Source: Flavobacterium sp. 270 (GTDB taxonomy: Bacteria; Bacteroidota; Bacteroidia; Flavobacteriales; Flavobacteriaceae). Taken from it: DNA of 64,000 bases. The notes beneath the pieces are model-generated. The model saw nothing but the letters and a program-made list of their open reading frames with translations. It was not told where the DNA came from and made no database searches. Below, in pieces: positions 1 through 10,419 of this stretch. Position numbers and translations under genes: made by a program. Numbering within the stretch: the first letter of the stretch is position 1; each line of letters starts with the position of its first letter. Location of the stretch: the NCBI RefSeq assembly GCF_004368785.1, contig NZ_SODM01000004.1, forward strand, positions 50,521-114,520, in the 5' to 3' direction.

Positions 1-1200
1 ACCCTGCGCCTGAGCATCGGCATCTGCCTGAGAAACATTTGAACTGTAACGTCCTGCAGGTACTGTATAGGTCGCACTCTGAGGACTGCCTCCTGATGCA
101 CAGTTGTTTCGGGTAAATACACTGCTTTTTACAACATTAGTAAAAATACATTTTGCATTGTTGTTATCATTGGCAAATGCCTGCCCGTTAGCATTTATCT
201 CACCCTGCGCCTGAGCATCGGCATCTGCCTGAGAAACATTTGAACTGTAACGTCCTGCAGGTACTGTATAGGTCGCACTCTGAGGACTGCCTCCTGACGC
301 ACAGTTATTTCGGGTAAATACACTGCTTTTTACAACATTAGTAAAAATGCATTTAGCATTGTTATTATCATTTGCAAATATCTGCCCATTTGCATTTACG
401 TCATTCTGAGCCTGAGCGTCTGCATCTGCCTGTGAAACATTTGAACTGTAACGGCCTGCGGGTACTGTATAGGTCGCACTTTGAGGCGTACCTCCTGAGC
501 TGCAGTTGTTTCGCGTAAATATCACGCTTTTGATAATATTTTTAAAAATGCATTTAGCATTGTTATTATCATTGGCAAATATCTGCCCATTTGCAGTTAT
601 ATCGTTTTGAGCCTGAGCATCTGCATCTGCCTGTGAAACATTTGAGCTGTAACGGCCTGCGGGTACTGTATAAGTTGCGCTTTGAGGCGTACCTCCTGAA
701 CTGCAGTTGTTTCGCGTAAATATCACGCTTTTGATAATATTTTTAAAAATGCATTTAGCATTGTTATTATCATTTGCAAATATCTGACCATTTGCAGTTA
801 TATCGTTTTGAGCTTGAGCATCTGCATCTGCCTGCGAAACATTTGAACTATAACGCCCTGCAGGCACTGTATAAGTTGCATTTCCAGGAGTACCGCCCGA
901 AGCACAATTATTTCGGGTAAACACAGCGCTCTTAACTGCATTTTTAAAAGTACAAAGTACTGATGGATTACTATTAGCGTAAGCCTGTCCATCTATATTA
1001 AATTTAGTTAGACCATCTGCATCTGCAATTGCTTGAGAAACCGTTGAAGTAACTGCTCCTTCAGCTTGATTGTATGTTACACTAGAACCTGTTCCTCCTG
1101 TCGCACAATTGTTCTTTGTAAACGAACCGCTTCTTGCTGTACTCTTATACAAAACTATACTCGTTGAGCTGTTATTACAGTCAACTTGGTCTCCTTTATA
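1..1200 (-). repeat. Tandem 201-bp coding repeats (DUF5977-type units)
   Basis: The motif TGAGCATCGGCATCTGC or a close variant recurs at 11, 212, 413, 614 and 815, exactly 201 bp apart, and a diverged unit follows about 195 bp later. Each unit codes for 67 residues. The first two units are almost identical at the nucleotide level, while units toward 1200 are more diverged. This suggests recent expansion at the C-terminal side of the protein. The array continues beyond the left edge. Confidence 0.9.
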
Positions 1201-4200
1201 ATTATAGCAGTATTTTTGAAGCACATTTAAATCTTTATCTTTTACAAATTTTAATCTGCCGAAAGTATCATATTCATAATAAGAAGATATTTCTTTAGGA
1301 TCCGTAACACTGGTTACACCGATTAAAGGATTATAAGTATAAGTTGATGCAAAAGCATCCGCTGGAAGTGAATTTCTAAATGTATTTAATGCATTTCTTA
1401 GAAGCTGTTCTTTACACGCCACTCCCATGCAGTTATCATTATCTGCATTTGAAAGTGTCTGCAGGCTGTTAACCGTTGCTGCAGGAATAGATGAATAGGC
1501 GTAATTCTCGATTTTTGCGATGGGCTGGGTCTGATTGTATCCCCATATTATTGACACAGGCGTGCTATTTTCTAAAGTATACTGGAGTACGTTCCCTTTA
1601 CTGTCATATAAATCATAAGTAACTTTTTTCTCAACATTCCCAACATTATTTATTAGAGAAAATGAATTAGGAAATTTCCCTGCATAAATAGATTTTGGAA
1701 GCAGTAAATTGCTAGTCGATGCAGTTTTATCATAGACAGATACCTGTTCTGATAATTTCGCTGCACCGTTAAAAGTCTGCGTTCTTAAAGGAATTGCAAG
1801 CATGTTTGCAGTTATGATTTCAGGAGCAAAAGGAAGATTTCCCGCTTCAGCATCCTGCGCATAAAAGTATCTGGTTTCAACAGTTTCATTTTTAGAATTG
1901 GTATTTTTCTGACTTTTAAGATTGCCTGTATTATAATCATAGGCATTTAATGTTATGTGTACTAATTCTTGTCCATAATAATAGTCCTTATTTTCTGTAC
2001 TCTGCAATTGATAATTTTTAGCTTCATGTTTAAAAGTACCGATCATAAAATCAGATAAAGGCCTCGGATAACTCATCGGACATGCTGCATACGGAGAAGC
2101 ACGCGTCTCAATAATATTTTTACAATCTAGAAAGTACATAAACTTTGGAACAGTACGTCTCAAGCCCTCCAAATAAATATTTTTCTGGTTTGATAAAATT
2201 GTGCCTGACTGGCTTTTTACCGTTTGGGTATCTAGAAGCCCAATGGTAAAATAATTTTCATCATCATACAGTGAATTGGAAGATGCTTTTCCATAGTACG
2301 AATATATAATTTTCCCATTACTAGAGCTTCCATTGCTGTCTGATTTTTCAACGGTATTATATAACACCGGGCTTCCTCTAAAATTAGACAAGGGATAAAT
2401 ACTTGAATAATTATAAAAATCCTGTCTTACGTAAATACCTTGGGGACAACTCAAATTATCCTGAATAAAATATCCTGAATAAAAACTAGGTCTTTGAAGC
2501 ATTATTCCCGTACTGTTTCCTGCTTGAGAATAAGTATATGAAGTCGTAATGCATTCACCATTGAAATCACAATTTTTAGTTTGCTTAATTCTTATGCCCC
2601 CTACCGTCTGATTAAAATATTCAGGCCGCTGCTTAAGGTTTAAAGTTATGCTGGCAGACGATCCTTTTGTAGATGTTGCTTTGATACGATAAGTACCCGC
2701 TTCATTAATGACTATCTTTTTTGTTGCTGTAAAAATTAACTTGGAAGGAATCCAAACGCCCTCAGGAAGCCAATTTTGTGAAGCTTTATAAAGAGGGGTT
2801 GTACTCTGGCCGTCTTTATACAAAACAACTTCAGTATTCCTTTCTTCATAAGGATTAATTGAGGTATGATTTGTTAAAGTAGAAATAACATTTACCTCTA
2901 ATGGAACGGTAGTGACTGTAAAGCTGTCTACATCATTCATATTAACATCAGGAGTTGTTGCAGCATCTATTGTAGAAGTGCTTACTGCGTCTGCATCATA
3001 AGGAAAATTGTAATCCGTTGATTTCATATAAACTGTATTAGGTTCATAGTCTATCAAAGAATATCCTTTAGTTTGATAAGTAATCTTGGTTAAAGCGCCA
3101 ATTTTTGTACTGGCTAAATCTGATTTTATACTAGAATTAGCATACGGATCTGTTAAACCTGTTGGGCTTACTGGGACTGCATTTGCATTAAAATATCCCC
3201 ATAAATCCTTTTTTAGGTAATAGCTGTTTAAAGTAGGCAGCGGATAAGGAATACTCATGTCATATTCCATGGTATTTGTAACAGCTCCATTATATTTTAC
3301 ATTCAGAAGATTAACCCTTCTGCCTGACCACGAAGAAAACTCAAAATCATAATTTTTAATTACACTGCTTAATTTATCTTGTATTTTTAAATTACTAATA
3401 ACAGCAACAGCAGGTTCGTTTACATTGCTGTTGTACTGAAGTTCAATAGTATAATTATTAGTAACTATCCTATTTAACTTTCTGGTGTTTAGTATTGTGG
3501 TAACTTTATTATTCCTTAATGTAAAGTCATTATCAGGATTACCTATCTGGTTAGTCGTTTTTATTAAACTCTGGCTGGAGTTAATATCATTATACTGCAG
3601 GACAGTACCATACTCAAATGTAATTTTGTTTGTACTAAAAGGAAAATTAATTTCTGTTATTAAAAAAGAAGAATTATAACTATATTGGTCGTTGTCTGTA
3701 ACTTTATCAGCAGTTTGGGCCAGACTAAAAACATAATTAATTCCATAATCATCAGTTAATGTAAATCCAGTTGTTGAATTACCAGTAAGTTTATAATTTT
3801 CATTTTTTAAAAAAATTGGATTATTATCTTTGTCCAGATAAAAACTGCAGTTTAAATTTCCAATATTCACAGAATACTTATCGGGTTCTCCATCGAAAAT
3901 TCCGTTTGAAACATTTTCTAAAAAATGTGCTATAGTAGTCTGTCCTTCACCTGTTGCTAAATCATTATACGGTGCCAGTTTATTGATATAGTTGTAAACG
4001 TATGTTTTATTAGACTCGTGGTTTTCATCATTTAAACCATTAATGGAATGTGTTATTGCTCCGCCAATATTAAAAGTCCAACCTACACCTGCGTAACCCG
4101 GAGTTTCATCCAGTAAAAGTCCTGAATAATTATAGGATAAACCAATGGGCATAGTAAAATTACCTTCTTTTATCTCAAATATGGGAATGCTGTAATTTAT

Positions 4201-4377
4201 TCTCCCGGTAGAAATGTCTACAGGAATTTCCCCAGCTTTATTTATGGCACCGGCCTGAGGAGTGGTAACTGTTATATTTGGGATGTATTTTTGATTTCCT
4301 CCAATAGTTTGAGATTTTATTTCTTGAACATTTAATAAAAAAATAAAAAATAATAAAAAATATAAATTTGATTTCAT
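1..4377 (-). CDS. Large secreted repeat protein with C-terminal DUF5977-type repeats (partial, runs off left edge)
   Basis: An open reading frame of 1459 codons without a stop runs from an ATG at 4377 to base 1, so the C-terminus is missing. It begins with a signal peptide (MKSNLYFLLFFIFLLN, ending near KSQT). The next ~1000 residues resemble the RHS/YD-like shell proteins of Flavobacteria, with phrases such as GLSYNYSGLLLDETPGYAGVGW and YYEYDTFGRLKFV near the end. From about base 1200 down to base 1 the chain becomes tandem ~67-residue units carrying FTRNNC, GGTP, YTVPAGRYSS and SQADADAQAQ, which I recognise as DUF5977 repeats. Likely exported to the cell surface; the exact role is unknown. 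The T9SS-type neighbour downstream of its start is on the same strand. Confidence 0.85.
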   Translation of the reverse strand, partial: MKSNLYFLLFFIFLLNVQEIKSQTIGGNQKYIPNITVTTPQAGAINKAGEIPVDISTGRINYSIPIFEIKEGNFTMPIGLSYNYSGLLLDETPGYAGVGWTFNIGGAITHSINGLNDENHESNKTYVYNYINKLAPYNDLATGEGQTTIAHFLENVSNGIFDGEPDKYSVNIGNLNCSFYLDKDNNPIFLKNENYKLTGNSTTGFTLTDDYGINYVFSLAQTADKVTDNDQYSYNSSFLITEINFPFSTNKITFEYGTVLQYNDINSSQSLIKTTNQIGNPDNDFTLRNNKVTTILNTRKLNRIVTNNYTIELQYNSNVNEPAVAVISNLKIQDKLSSVIKNYDFEFSSWSGRRVNLLNVKYNGAVTNTMEYDMSIPYPLPTLNSYYLKKDLWGYFNANAVPVSPTGLTDPYANSSIKSDLASTKIGALTKITYQTKGYSLIDYEPNTVYMKSTDYNFPYDADAVSTSTIDAATTPDVNMNDVDSFTVTTVPLEVNVISTLTNHTSINPYEERNTEVVLYKDGQSTTPLYKASQNWLPEGVWIPSKLIFTATKKIVINEAGTYRIKATSTKGSSASITLNLKQRPEYFNQTVGGIRIKQTKNCDFNGECITTSYTYSQAGNSTGIMLQRPSFYSGYFIQDNLSCPQGIYVRQDFYNYSSIYPLSNFRGSPVLYNTVEKSDSNGSSSNGKIIYSYYGKASSNSLYDDENYFTIGLLDTQTVKSQSGTILSNQKNIYLEGLRRTVPKFMYFLDCKNIIETRASPYAACPMSYPRPLSDFMIGTFKHEAKNYQLQSTENKDYYYGQELVHITLNAYDYNTGNLKSQKNTNSKNETVETRYFYAQDAEAGNLPFAPEIITANMLAIPLRTQTFNGAAKLSEQVSVYDKTASTSNLLLPKSIYAGKFPNSFSLINNVGNVEKKVTYDLYDSKGNVLQYTLENSTPVSIIWGYNQTQPIAKIENYAYSSIPAATVNSLQTLSNADNDNCMGVACKEQLLRNALNTFRNSLPADAFASTYTYNPLIGVTSVTDPKEISSYYEYDTFGRLKFVKDKDLNVLQKYCYNYKGDQVDCNNSSTSIVLYKSTARSGSFTKNNCATGGTGSSVTYNQAEGAVTSTVSQAIADADGLTKFNIDGQAYANSNPSVLCTFKNAVKSAVFTRNNCASGGTPGNATYTVPAGRYSSNVSQADADAQAQNDITANGQIFANDNNNAKCIFKNIIKSVIFTRNNCSSGGTPQSATYTVPAGRYSSNVSQADADAQAQNDITANGQIFANDNNNAKCIFKNIIKSVIFTRNNCSSGGTPQSATYTVPAGRYSSNVSQADADAQAQNDVNANGQIFANDNNNAKCIFTNVVKSSVFTRNNCASGGSPQSATYTVPAGRYSSNVSQADADAQAQGEINANGQAFANDNNNAKCIFTNVVKSSVFTRNNCASGGSPQSATYTVPAGRYSSNVSQADADAQAQG

Positions 4378-4423
4378 AACGATTTGTAACTGGATATAGA
4401 TAAGTTTAAATAAGAAATAATTC

Positions 4424-6091
4424 CTACTTAACAGTTTTGATTACTTTTACAGATTCCGTCTTCACATCGGTTTTGATTTTAATAATGTAGATCCCTTCAG
4501 AATATCGGCTTAAATCTATCGGCACTGTCCTGCTTTCTATCTTGAATTCCTGCAGCGTACGTCCTGTGATATCCACCAGCGTGGCAGTTCCTTCCTTAAA
4601 ATCGTAACCTATTATTACATTGGTAAAACTGACAGCCGGGTTGGGGATTGCTTCGATACTTGACTTGACTTTCTCTATTTTGGTTTTATCCTTAAGCTTT
4701 ACAACCCAAAAATCATTACCGCCGATATTAGAGTTTTTATCCTTTGATGATCCCGAATTAGAAGTTCCGGCCATCAAGTAGCCGCCGTCACGGGTTTCTA
4801 TTAATTTTCTTAAAATATCTTCTCCCCCGCTGCCTATTGTTTTACTCCAGATCTCTTCTCCCTGATCATTAATTTTTAAGGCGATATAATCGTTAATCCC
4901 GTCTTTCTCTTTATTAATCAGACCTGCAGCTTTTCCCAGTAATCCTTCTGTAAATCTCACAGCATCATTTTGGGCATGACCGCCGATTAAATACGTGTGG
5001 TCATTATTTTCTACTAACGAGGTAAGGATATCAACTTTTCCAAAGTCGTATGTCTTGCTCCATACAACACCACCTTCTTCATCTGTTTTCAAAATCCAGT
5101 AATCAGTTCCATTGCCGACAATACCTCCCTGAGGCGATAACGGATTTTTACTATTGGAATTACCTCCAATAATGTAACCGCCGTCGCTTGTCTGATGAAT
5201 TACATAAGGCTGGTCATCTCCATCGGCCCCATAAGTTTTCTGCCATAAAATTTCCCCCGTATCATTTATTTTGATAATCCAATAATCTCCCACTCCTTTA
5301 TTAGCATCTGCTTTTTCTCCTGATATTGGAGAGTTAGAATAACCTGCTAAAATATAGCCCATATCAGAAGTCTGTTCCATACTTCTTAATTCATCGGTAT
5401 ACTGCCCGCCGTAAGTTTTCTGCCATTCAATTTTACCTTCCTTATCCAATTTCACAATCCAGTAATCCATGTTGCCTCTGCTCTTTTCAGATTTACTAAA
5501 TAAATCTGCTTTTGCAGCAGGAGCCAGTTTTCCCTCTGGACTGGTATTTAAAATTGATGAGGGGCTTGAACTGGATGAACCTCCTAATATATATCCTCCG
5601 TCTTTAGTCTGAAAAGCGCATAGTAATTCATCCTGGCCGCTGCCGCCAATGGTTCGCTGCCATTGTTCTGCACCAGCTGCGTCAAGTTTTATAACCCAAA
5701 AATCGGTAATACCTTTGCAGTCTTCTCCTTTTTCAAAACCCGTTCCAGAACTAGATGTGCCTGCGAGTATAAAACCGCCGTCTCTGGTAATCTTGATGCT
5801 TTGAAGTAAGTCAAATCCATTTCCTCCGAAACTTTTCTGCCAGTCCAGTTCTCCTTTCTCTGACATTTTCCAGATCCAGTAATCCAGATCCCCGTGATTG
5901 TCCTGGTCTTTATTCCCGGTTTTATCCGAAACAGAACTTCCCGCGAGAATAAAACCGTAATCGGCTGTCGGCTGTGCATCAAAAAGATAATCGGAATGTT
6001 TACCCCCATATGACTTTTCCCATTGGATATCCTGGGAATAGTTCAAAATCGGTAAGAGAAGAATTAGTAAGTAAAGTTTTTTCATACGCAC
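4424..6091 (-). CDS. Secreted repeat protein with T9SS type A C-terminal sorting domain
   Basis: A 555-residue protein with a signal peptide (MRMKKLYLLILLLPILNYSQ). Residues ~20-470 hold about seven repeats of ~60 residues built on W-x-KSYGG, a DGGYILAGSS core and DYWIxKLDxxG, probably blades of a beta-propeller-like fold. The last ~80 residues (from about SSIEAIPNPA through GTATLVDITGRTLQEF to YIIKIKTDVKTESVKVIK) match the type A sorting domain of the type IX secretion system, so export across the outer membrane and surface attachment or release is expected. The ligand or substrate is unknown. It lies 47 bp upstream of the large repeat protein on the same strand, and the two may be co-transcribed. 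Confidence 0.88.
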   Translation of the reverse strand: MRMKKLYLLILLLPILNYSQDIQWEKSYGGKHSDYLFDAQPTADYGFILAGSSVSDKTGNKDQDNHGDLDYWIWKMSEKGELDWQKSFGGNGFDLLQSIKITRDGGFILAGTSSSGTGFEKGEDCKGITDFWVIKLDAAGAEQWQRTIGGSGQDELLCAFQTKDGGYILGGSSSSSPSSILNTSPEGKLAPAAKADLFSKSEKSRGNMDYWIVKLDKEGKIEWQKTYGGQYTDELRSMEQTSDMGYILAGYSNSPISGEKADANKGVGDYWIIKINDTGEILWQKTYGADGDDQPYVIHQTSDGGYIIGGNSNSKNPLSPQGGIVGNGTDYWILKTDEEGGVVWSKTYDFGKVDILTSLVENNDHTYLIGGHAQNDAVRFTEGLLGKAAGLINKEKDGINDYIALKINDQGEEIWSKTIGSGGEDILRKLIETRDGGYLMAGTSNSGSSKDKNSNIGGNDFWVVKLKDKTKIEKVKSSIEAIPNPAVSFTNVIIGYDFKEGTATLVDITGRTLQEFKIESRTVPIDLSRYSEGIYIIKIKTDVKTESVKVIKTVK

Positions 6092-6613
6092 ATTTATGAT
6101 TAGACAATTTCGTGCGTAAATGTAAATGAGGGATTCTTATAATCTTTACGGATTTCCTCATTGATAAAAAATCTTTATAAATCCAGCAAAGAAATAAAAT
6201 ATAACATGCTGTAAATAAAAATATTACATCAAAAAAAAAAAAAAAAAACTATAATACAGATGTAAAAAAGGTATTTATACTTAGCATTTTATTTACAAAA
6301 AAATATAGAAAATACTTATTTCATGACACTTTCAGATTGACAATCCTGCATCATCCAGAAATGATTAATTATGCTAATTTTTATAAATCATCAAAAAAAA
6401 ATGGTTCCAGAATTGTCGCGTTAGGGCTGGAAAAGTTTTAGAAAAATCTAAAACTTCTTAACCTCTTATTTTTAATCCAAAACCATAATAATATTCTCCA
6501 TTTAATAAATGGAATTAACTAAATCATCATTACGTATTGCCGGCCATAATAATTAAAATAAAACAGTCTGCTTCAAAGGCTCATCCAATAAACAAACAAA
6601 CAATTCAAATCAA
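6092..6613. other. Intergenic region, no gene seen; 18-A homopolymer
   Basis: No credible coding frame is present. The stretch is very AT-rich and contains a run of 18 A at 6231-6248. It separates the surface-protein genes from the mobilization genes and may hold one edge of the accessory island, but I see no clear attachment site or inverted repeat. Confidence 0.6.
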
Positions 6614-8599
6614 TCATCTCTTCTTCTTAACTACCACCAGATGCTTCAGCGCAGGATCATTCAAAAGTCTCTCCATCTCGGTATAAATAATTTCCTGAAC
6701 ATCACGCCGGATCTGTGCGAAATTCTGCTGGATCATCGCATTATCAAGCTTTCTAACAGGCGGTATTTCCTTGTACCCCTGCTCTTCTTTCCGTAACACT
6801 TCATGATCGTTTACGATCTCCGAATGAAAAGTCTTCAACTCTATTTTACAATCCGGATTATCTGCTGTCATCCCCACAAATTCCCCAGAACTTAAGGACG
6901 AAATCTTCGAAGGAGGCACTGCTGCTTCCAATTGTCTGGAACGGCTGATAGAGGTATCCGCACTGTTTATCGAAACACTTTCTCTATCCTGCATGATCTT
7001 CCCGAAACGTTCCGAGAGCTGTTTGGCCGTATCCCCTGTCACCTGCCCTGAGATAATATTGCCAGTAATATTTAAAATCACATCGGCCTGCTCCCGTCCG
7101 TAATCTTTTCTAAGCTGGCTGAAGTCCTGAACCCCTAAACAAGTGCTCACCTTATTGCTTCTGGCTGTAGCAATCAGACTGTCCATATTGTTGAGATAAA
7201 TGGTCGGGAACTCATCAAAGATCAGGCTCGATTTCAGCTTTCCTTTTTTATTGACCAGTTTGATCAGGCGGTTCACATACAGCGATAAAACGGCTCCGTA
7301 AATCTGTATTTTCTGCGGATTGTTGCCCATACAGACAATCTTCGGCTCGAGTGGATTATTAATATCCAAAGTAAAATCATTTCCCGACAGCACATAATAC
7401 AACTGTGGCGACGAAAGCCTTGCCATGGCTATTTTAGCCGAAGCAATCTGTCCCTCCAATTGATCCATGGCATCGTTGAGATAGGCATTGATAAAAGGAT
7501 TGATGAGCACCTCAATTTCTTTATCGGTACGCAGCAGGGTAAAGAGACTGTCGTAATCAATCTGCATGAGTTCAATCACATGCGGCAGGGTGCAGAACTC
7601 CCCTTCGTTGTAACGCCTTAAATACCAGATTACAGCGGATAAAAAATTGATCGGCGACTCCACAAAAAAATCCCCCTGACGCTTGATCCATTCCCGGTTA
7701 AGCCCCATGAGAATTGTCCTTGCGGATTCCGAAGCATCGGTGATATCTTCCATGCTCTGCGGATCTAAAGGATTGCAGCGGTGCATGATGTTATCAAAGT
7801 TAATGAAGTAACATTTGGGCATCACGGCATATACCTGCTTGTATTTCTCAAAGGTGTTGTAAACTATTTTAGACAGGTCATCATACTTAAAATCATAGAC
7901 AAACATGCTGAATCCTTTGGCAATGTGCTGGGTGATGACATGACGAATGACAAAGTAGGATTTACCCGATCCGGGCGTGCCTAAAACCATCAGCCCGCGG
8001 AACGGATTGATGACGTTGATCCAGCTCGAGCGCAGCTTTTTTTTCAGATAATACCGGGCCGGCAGATTAATCGAATATTCATTTTCCAGAAGCCGTTCTT
8101 CCTGCGGAAAGGTCTCATTCTCGCTGTTGAAAATATCTCCGGAAGACAGTCTGTTTTTGATCAGTCTGGACAGCAGCGTCCCTCCTGAAAGCACCAGCAG
8201 AAATCCCAGACTCGTGACCATCATATACCCCGCCGCTGCATACAAAAAAGAGGAAACAAGGATCAGAAACAGCCCGCTCAGAAAGTACAATACCAGCCCC
8301 GAAACCACTTTATAAAAAGCCGTTTTGAACTCGAGCTTTTCATCCTTTCTTCCCTTTGCTCCCCATAATGAAATAACCAGAAAACCAAGCGAAGCACACT
8401 TTGAAATATAAAAATTCCCGAACAGTCCGGTACGGTAAACCGCTCCCAGAATCTTACCTGCAAACACACTGGTAAGATTCCATAATTTAAAAGCTTCATA
8501 ACAGTAATAGTAGTAATGCCCCAGCAGTAAAAAGATACTGATAAGCCTTGTCATGTCCACTATTTTTCTCAGTGCCTGTTCATTTTCTCCTGTCTGCAT
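6614..8599 (-). CDS. mobC: Mobilization coupling protein, TraG/VirD4-like (MobC type)
   Basis: A 661-residue type IV coupling protein of the Bacteroidetes MobC/TraG group. Such inner-membrane ATPases link a relaxase-DNA complex to a mating pore. The N-terminal ~145 residues contain several hydrophobic segments (for example FLISLDS-free stretches near 15-35, 70-80, 100-140). Walker A is GTPGSGKS at 207-214, and a Walker-B-like stretch SSLIFDEFPTIY lies in the second half. It is the third gene of a mobA-mobB-mobC order, 30 bp after the relaxase stop. Length is normal for the family. No tra genes follow, so transfer would need pore proteins supplied from elsewhere. Confidence 0.9.
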   Translation of the reverse strand: MQTGENEQALRKIVDMTRLISIFLLLGHYYYYCYEAFKLWNLTSVFAGKILGAVYRTGLFGNFYISKCASLGFLVISLWGAKGRKDEKLEFKTAFYKVVSGLVLYFLSGLFLILVSSFLYAAAGYMMVTSLGFLLVLSGGTLLSRLIKNRLSSGDIFNSENETFPQEERLLENEYSINLPARYYLKKKLRSSWINVINPFRGLMVLGTPGSGKSYFVIRHVITQHIAKGFSMFVYDFKYDDLSKIVYNTFEKYKQVYAVMPKCYFINFDNIMHRCNPLDPQSMEDITDASESARTILMGLNREWIKRQGDFFVESPINFLSAVIWYLRRYNEGEFCTLPHVIELMQIDYDSLFTLLRTDKEIEVLINPFINAYLNDAMDQLEGQIASAKIAMARLSSPQLYYVLSGNDFTLDINNPLEPKIVCMGNNPQKIQIYGAVLSLYVNRLIKLVNKKGKLKSSLIFDEFPTIYLNNMDSLIATARSNKVSTCLGVQDFSQLRKDYGREQADVILNITGNIISGQVTGDTAKQLSERFGKIMQDRESVSINSADTSISRSRQLEAAVPPSKISSLSSGEFVGMTADNPDCKIELKTFHSEIVNDHEVLRKEEQGYKEIPPVRKLDNAMIQQNFAQIRRDVQEIIYTEMERLLNDPALKHLVVVKKKR

Positions 8600-8629
8600 A
8601 ATTCTCTATTTTAGTATTATTTTTTCCTT

Positions 8630-9895
8630 TTAATTCAGATCCGAACGACCTTTTTTCTTCCTCCTTTTACGTTTTCGTTTCAGTGCGGCAGGCACATTAT
8701 CGGACTGCCATTCGGACTTGAAAAGCTCTTCAAGTCCTTTACCCAAAAGACCGGATGAAACACTTTCAGAACCCGTCTGGTACAGCTCTTTAAAATCATT
8801 GCGAAGAACTTTTTCAGCCCCTGCAGCCTCTCCCATTTTCACACTTCCCTCGCAGCGTTCCAGCATGCCTTTGGCACTGTAATTTTTCCCCAGTGCACTG
8901 CCGTTTAAAACACACTTCGTTACATGGTCCACATAGGTAATCCCATACAGCTGTCCCGCATCACTCTGCCGTAAAACCACCTGTATCCCTTCTTTCTGAA
9001 GCTGGGAAACCAGTCCTTCCATATTGCTATTTTTCGTTAGAAAAACAGTATCAACTGCATTTCGGATCCGCTTCTTTTCAAATACCTTTTCGGTGTTGTT
9101 CAGCAGATAACTGCGCTCTAAAAAAGCAAGGGTCGGCTTCATCGCAAAATCACTGGCCTTGATGGGAACTCCTGCAGTTTTCCCTTCCTTATCCAGTATG
9201 CGGTACACGAGTCCTCCGCTCTTAAAAACCCTCGAATCCGCACTGCCTCTGTCTGCCTTAATATTATAGAGTTGCAGCACTGCATTGAGTTCTGCCAGCG
9301 AGCCGTATTTATATTGCAGAAGCACGGACTGCAGTACGGCTGAGATGGCTTTTTTGGATTCGATTTTACCGTAGCAGACTTTACTGACAGCAGCTGGTTT
9401 TACGAGAGTAATTCCTTCCGGTTTCTTCCCTTCCGCTCTTACCAGGTGGAATGCTTTTTCAATTTCTTTTCTGGCTTTTTCAGACTGGTTTTTCCCTATG
9501 TTCTGCATGTCAATCCGCGAGCCGTCTCCCCTGACTTTAATGGAGACCAGATGGATGTGCGGATGCCCTGCATCATGATGCTGGTAGATCAGATAGGGCT
9601 GTTCTCCGAAACCTATCTTTTCCATATAGGCTTCGGCGATCTGAAGGAGCTTTTCTTTGGAATACTTTTCAGAAGGATGAAAGTTCAGCGAGATGTGCAC
9701 GCTGTTTCTTTTCACATTACCGTTCAGGGCATTCTGATGCACCAGTCTGCTGAGTTTCATAGACGAGTTCAGGTCCTGCACCCCAGCAGGATAATTACCC
9801 TCCCCGATACACTCGGCAGCCCCTTCCTTGACCTTGTTTTCGTTGTAATGGAAAATGCGCTGCACCGAATGCCCAGTCTTTATGACCGCAACCAT
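8630..9895 (-). CDS. mobB: Relaxase/mobilization nuclease (MobB, MOBP-like)
   Basis: A 421-residue relaxase that would nick one strand at an origin of transfer and stay bound to it. The metal-binding histidine motif HHDAGHPHIHLVS is at about 106-118 (His106, 107, 111, 113, 115), and a conserved N-terminal region includes HSVQRIFHYNENK. The C-terminus is very basic (KRKRKRRKKKGRS). The start overlaps the end of the upstream mobA by 16 bases, so translation is probably coupled. Basic and well conserved, it appears intact. Confidence 0.92.
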   Translation of the reverse strand: MVAVIKTGHSVQRIFHYNENKVKEGAAECIGEGNYPAGVQDLNSSMKLSRLVHQNALNGNVKRNSVHISLNFHPSEKYSKEKLLQIAEAYMEKIGFGEQPYLIYQHHDAGHPHIHLVSIKVRGDGSRIDMQNIGKNQSEKARKEIEKAFHLVRAEGKKPEGITLVKPAAVSKVCYGKIESKKAISAVLQSVLLQYKYGSLAELNAVLQLYNIKADRGSADSRVFKSGGLVYRILDKEGKTAGVPIKASDFAMKPTLAFLERSYLLNNTEKVFEKKRIRNAVDTVFLTKNSNMEGLVSQLQKEGIQVVLRQSDAGQLYGITYVDHVTKCVLNGSALGKNYSAKGMLERCEGSVKMGEAAGAEKVLRNDFKELYQTGSESVSSGLLGKGLEELFKSEWQSDNVPAALKRKRKRRKKKGRSDLN

Positions 9896-10272
9896 TTCTC
9901 CGTAATTTTAGCGGTCATTCTCTGGATCTCCGCTACTTGAAACAGCAGTATTTCGCGCTGCGTTTCCGTCTCAAAAATCCACTGCCCGAACTCGGGAATC
10001 TGTTGCAGGGTATGCAGTTTTTTAACGGTCTGGTTGAAGTTGTTCCCCACCGCACTGAGCTCTTTTCGAAGGCGTATAAATTCGAGCATAAATTCATCCA
10101 GTGAGGCATCGCGATGTTTGACCGTTACCGGCTTATGTAAAAGACAGTTTCTGAGATATTCGCTCATCTGCCTGCAGGTTGTCGCTCTGCATCTTCTTTC
10201 AAGCACTGCATATTCCCCGACGGTAAAGCGGATCGCTGCAATGCGGGTTCGGTTTAAAATCTCTTTTCCCAT
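9880..10272 (-). CDS. mobA: Mobilization accessory protein (MobA-like, relaxosome component)
   Basis: A 130-residue protein of the kind that precedes relaxases in Bacteroidetes elements. It contains a short N-terminal strand (RTRIAAIRFTVGEYAVLERR) followed by helices and resembles a ribbon-helix-helix DNA-binding protein with a C-terminal helical tail (VGNNFNQTVKKLH). I chose the ATG at 10272 because family proteins start just before this conserved block. The frame stays open to 10365 but that extra part is low in similarity and rich in Lys. It would help the relaxase recognise the transfer origin, which should lie just upstream (10273-10550). Confidence 0.82.
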   Translation of the reverse strand: MGKEILNRTRIAAIRFTVGEYAVLERRCRATTCRQMSEYLRNCLLHKPVTVKHRDASLDEFMLEFIRLRKELSAVGNNFNQTVKKLHTLQQIPEFGQWIFETETQREILLFQVAEIQRMTAKITEKWLRS

Positions 10273-10419
10273 CTTCTTTCCCTTTCCTTTTTTTAAACTC
10301 TTTTCTTCTTGTTTCACTGCCAGCGAGTTCCGAGCACAGGGCAGCCGGATGCGTTTGTTTAACAAACGGACATCTGGCCGACTGCAGCAAGCGGGGCAGT
10401 CTTACAGCCTCTCCAAACA

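Noticed and set aside
1..1200. CRISPR array (regular repeats)
   Set aside because: Units are 201 bp, continuous and in frame with a long protein; no short repeats with unique spacers.
9446..9940. Plus-strand frame of 164 codons opposite the relaxase
   Set aside because: It is the shadow of mobB/mobA on the other strand; no start signal and the relaxase motifs are on the minus strand.
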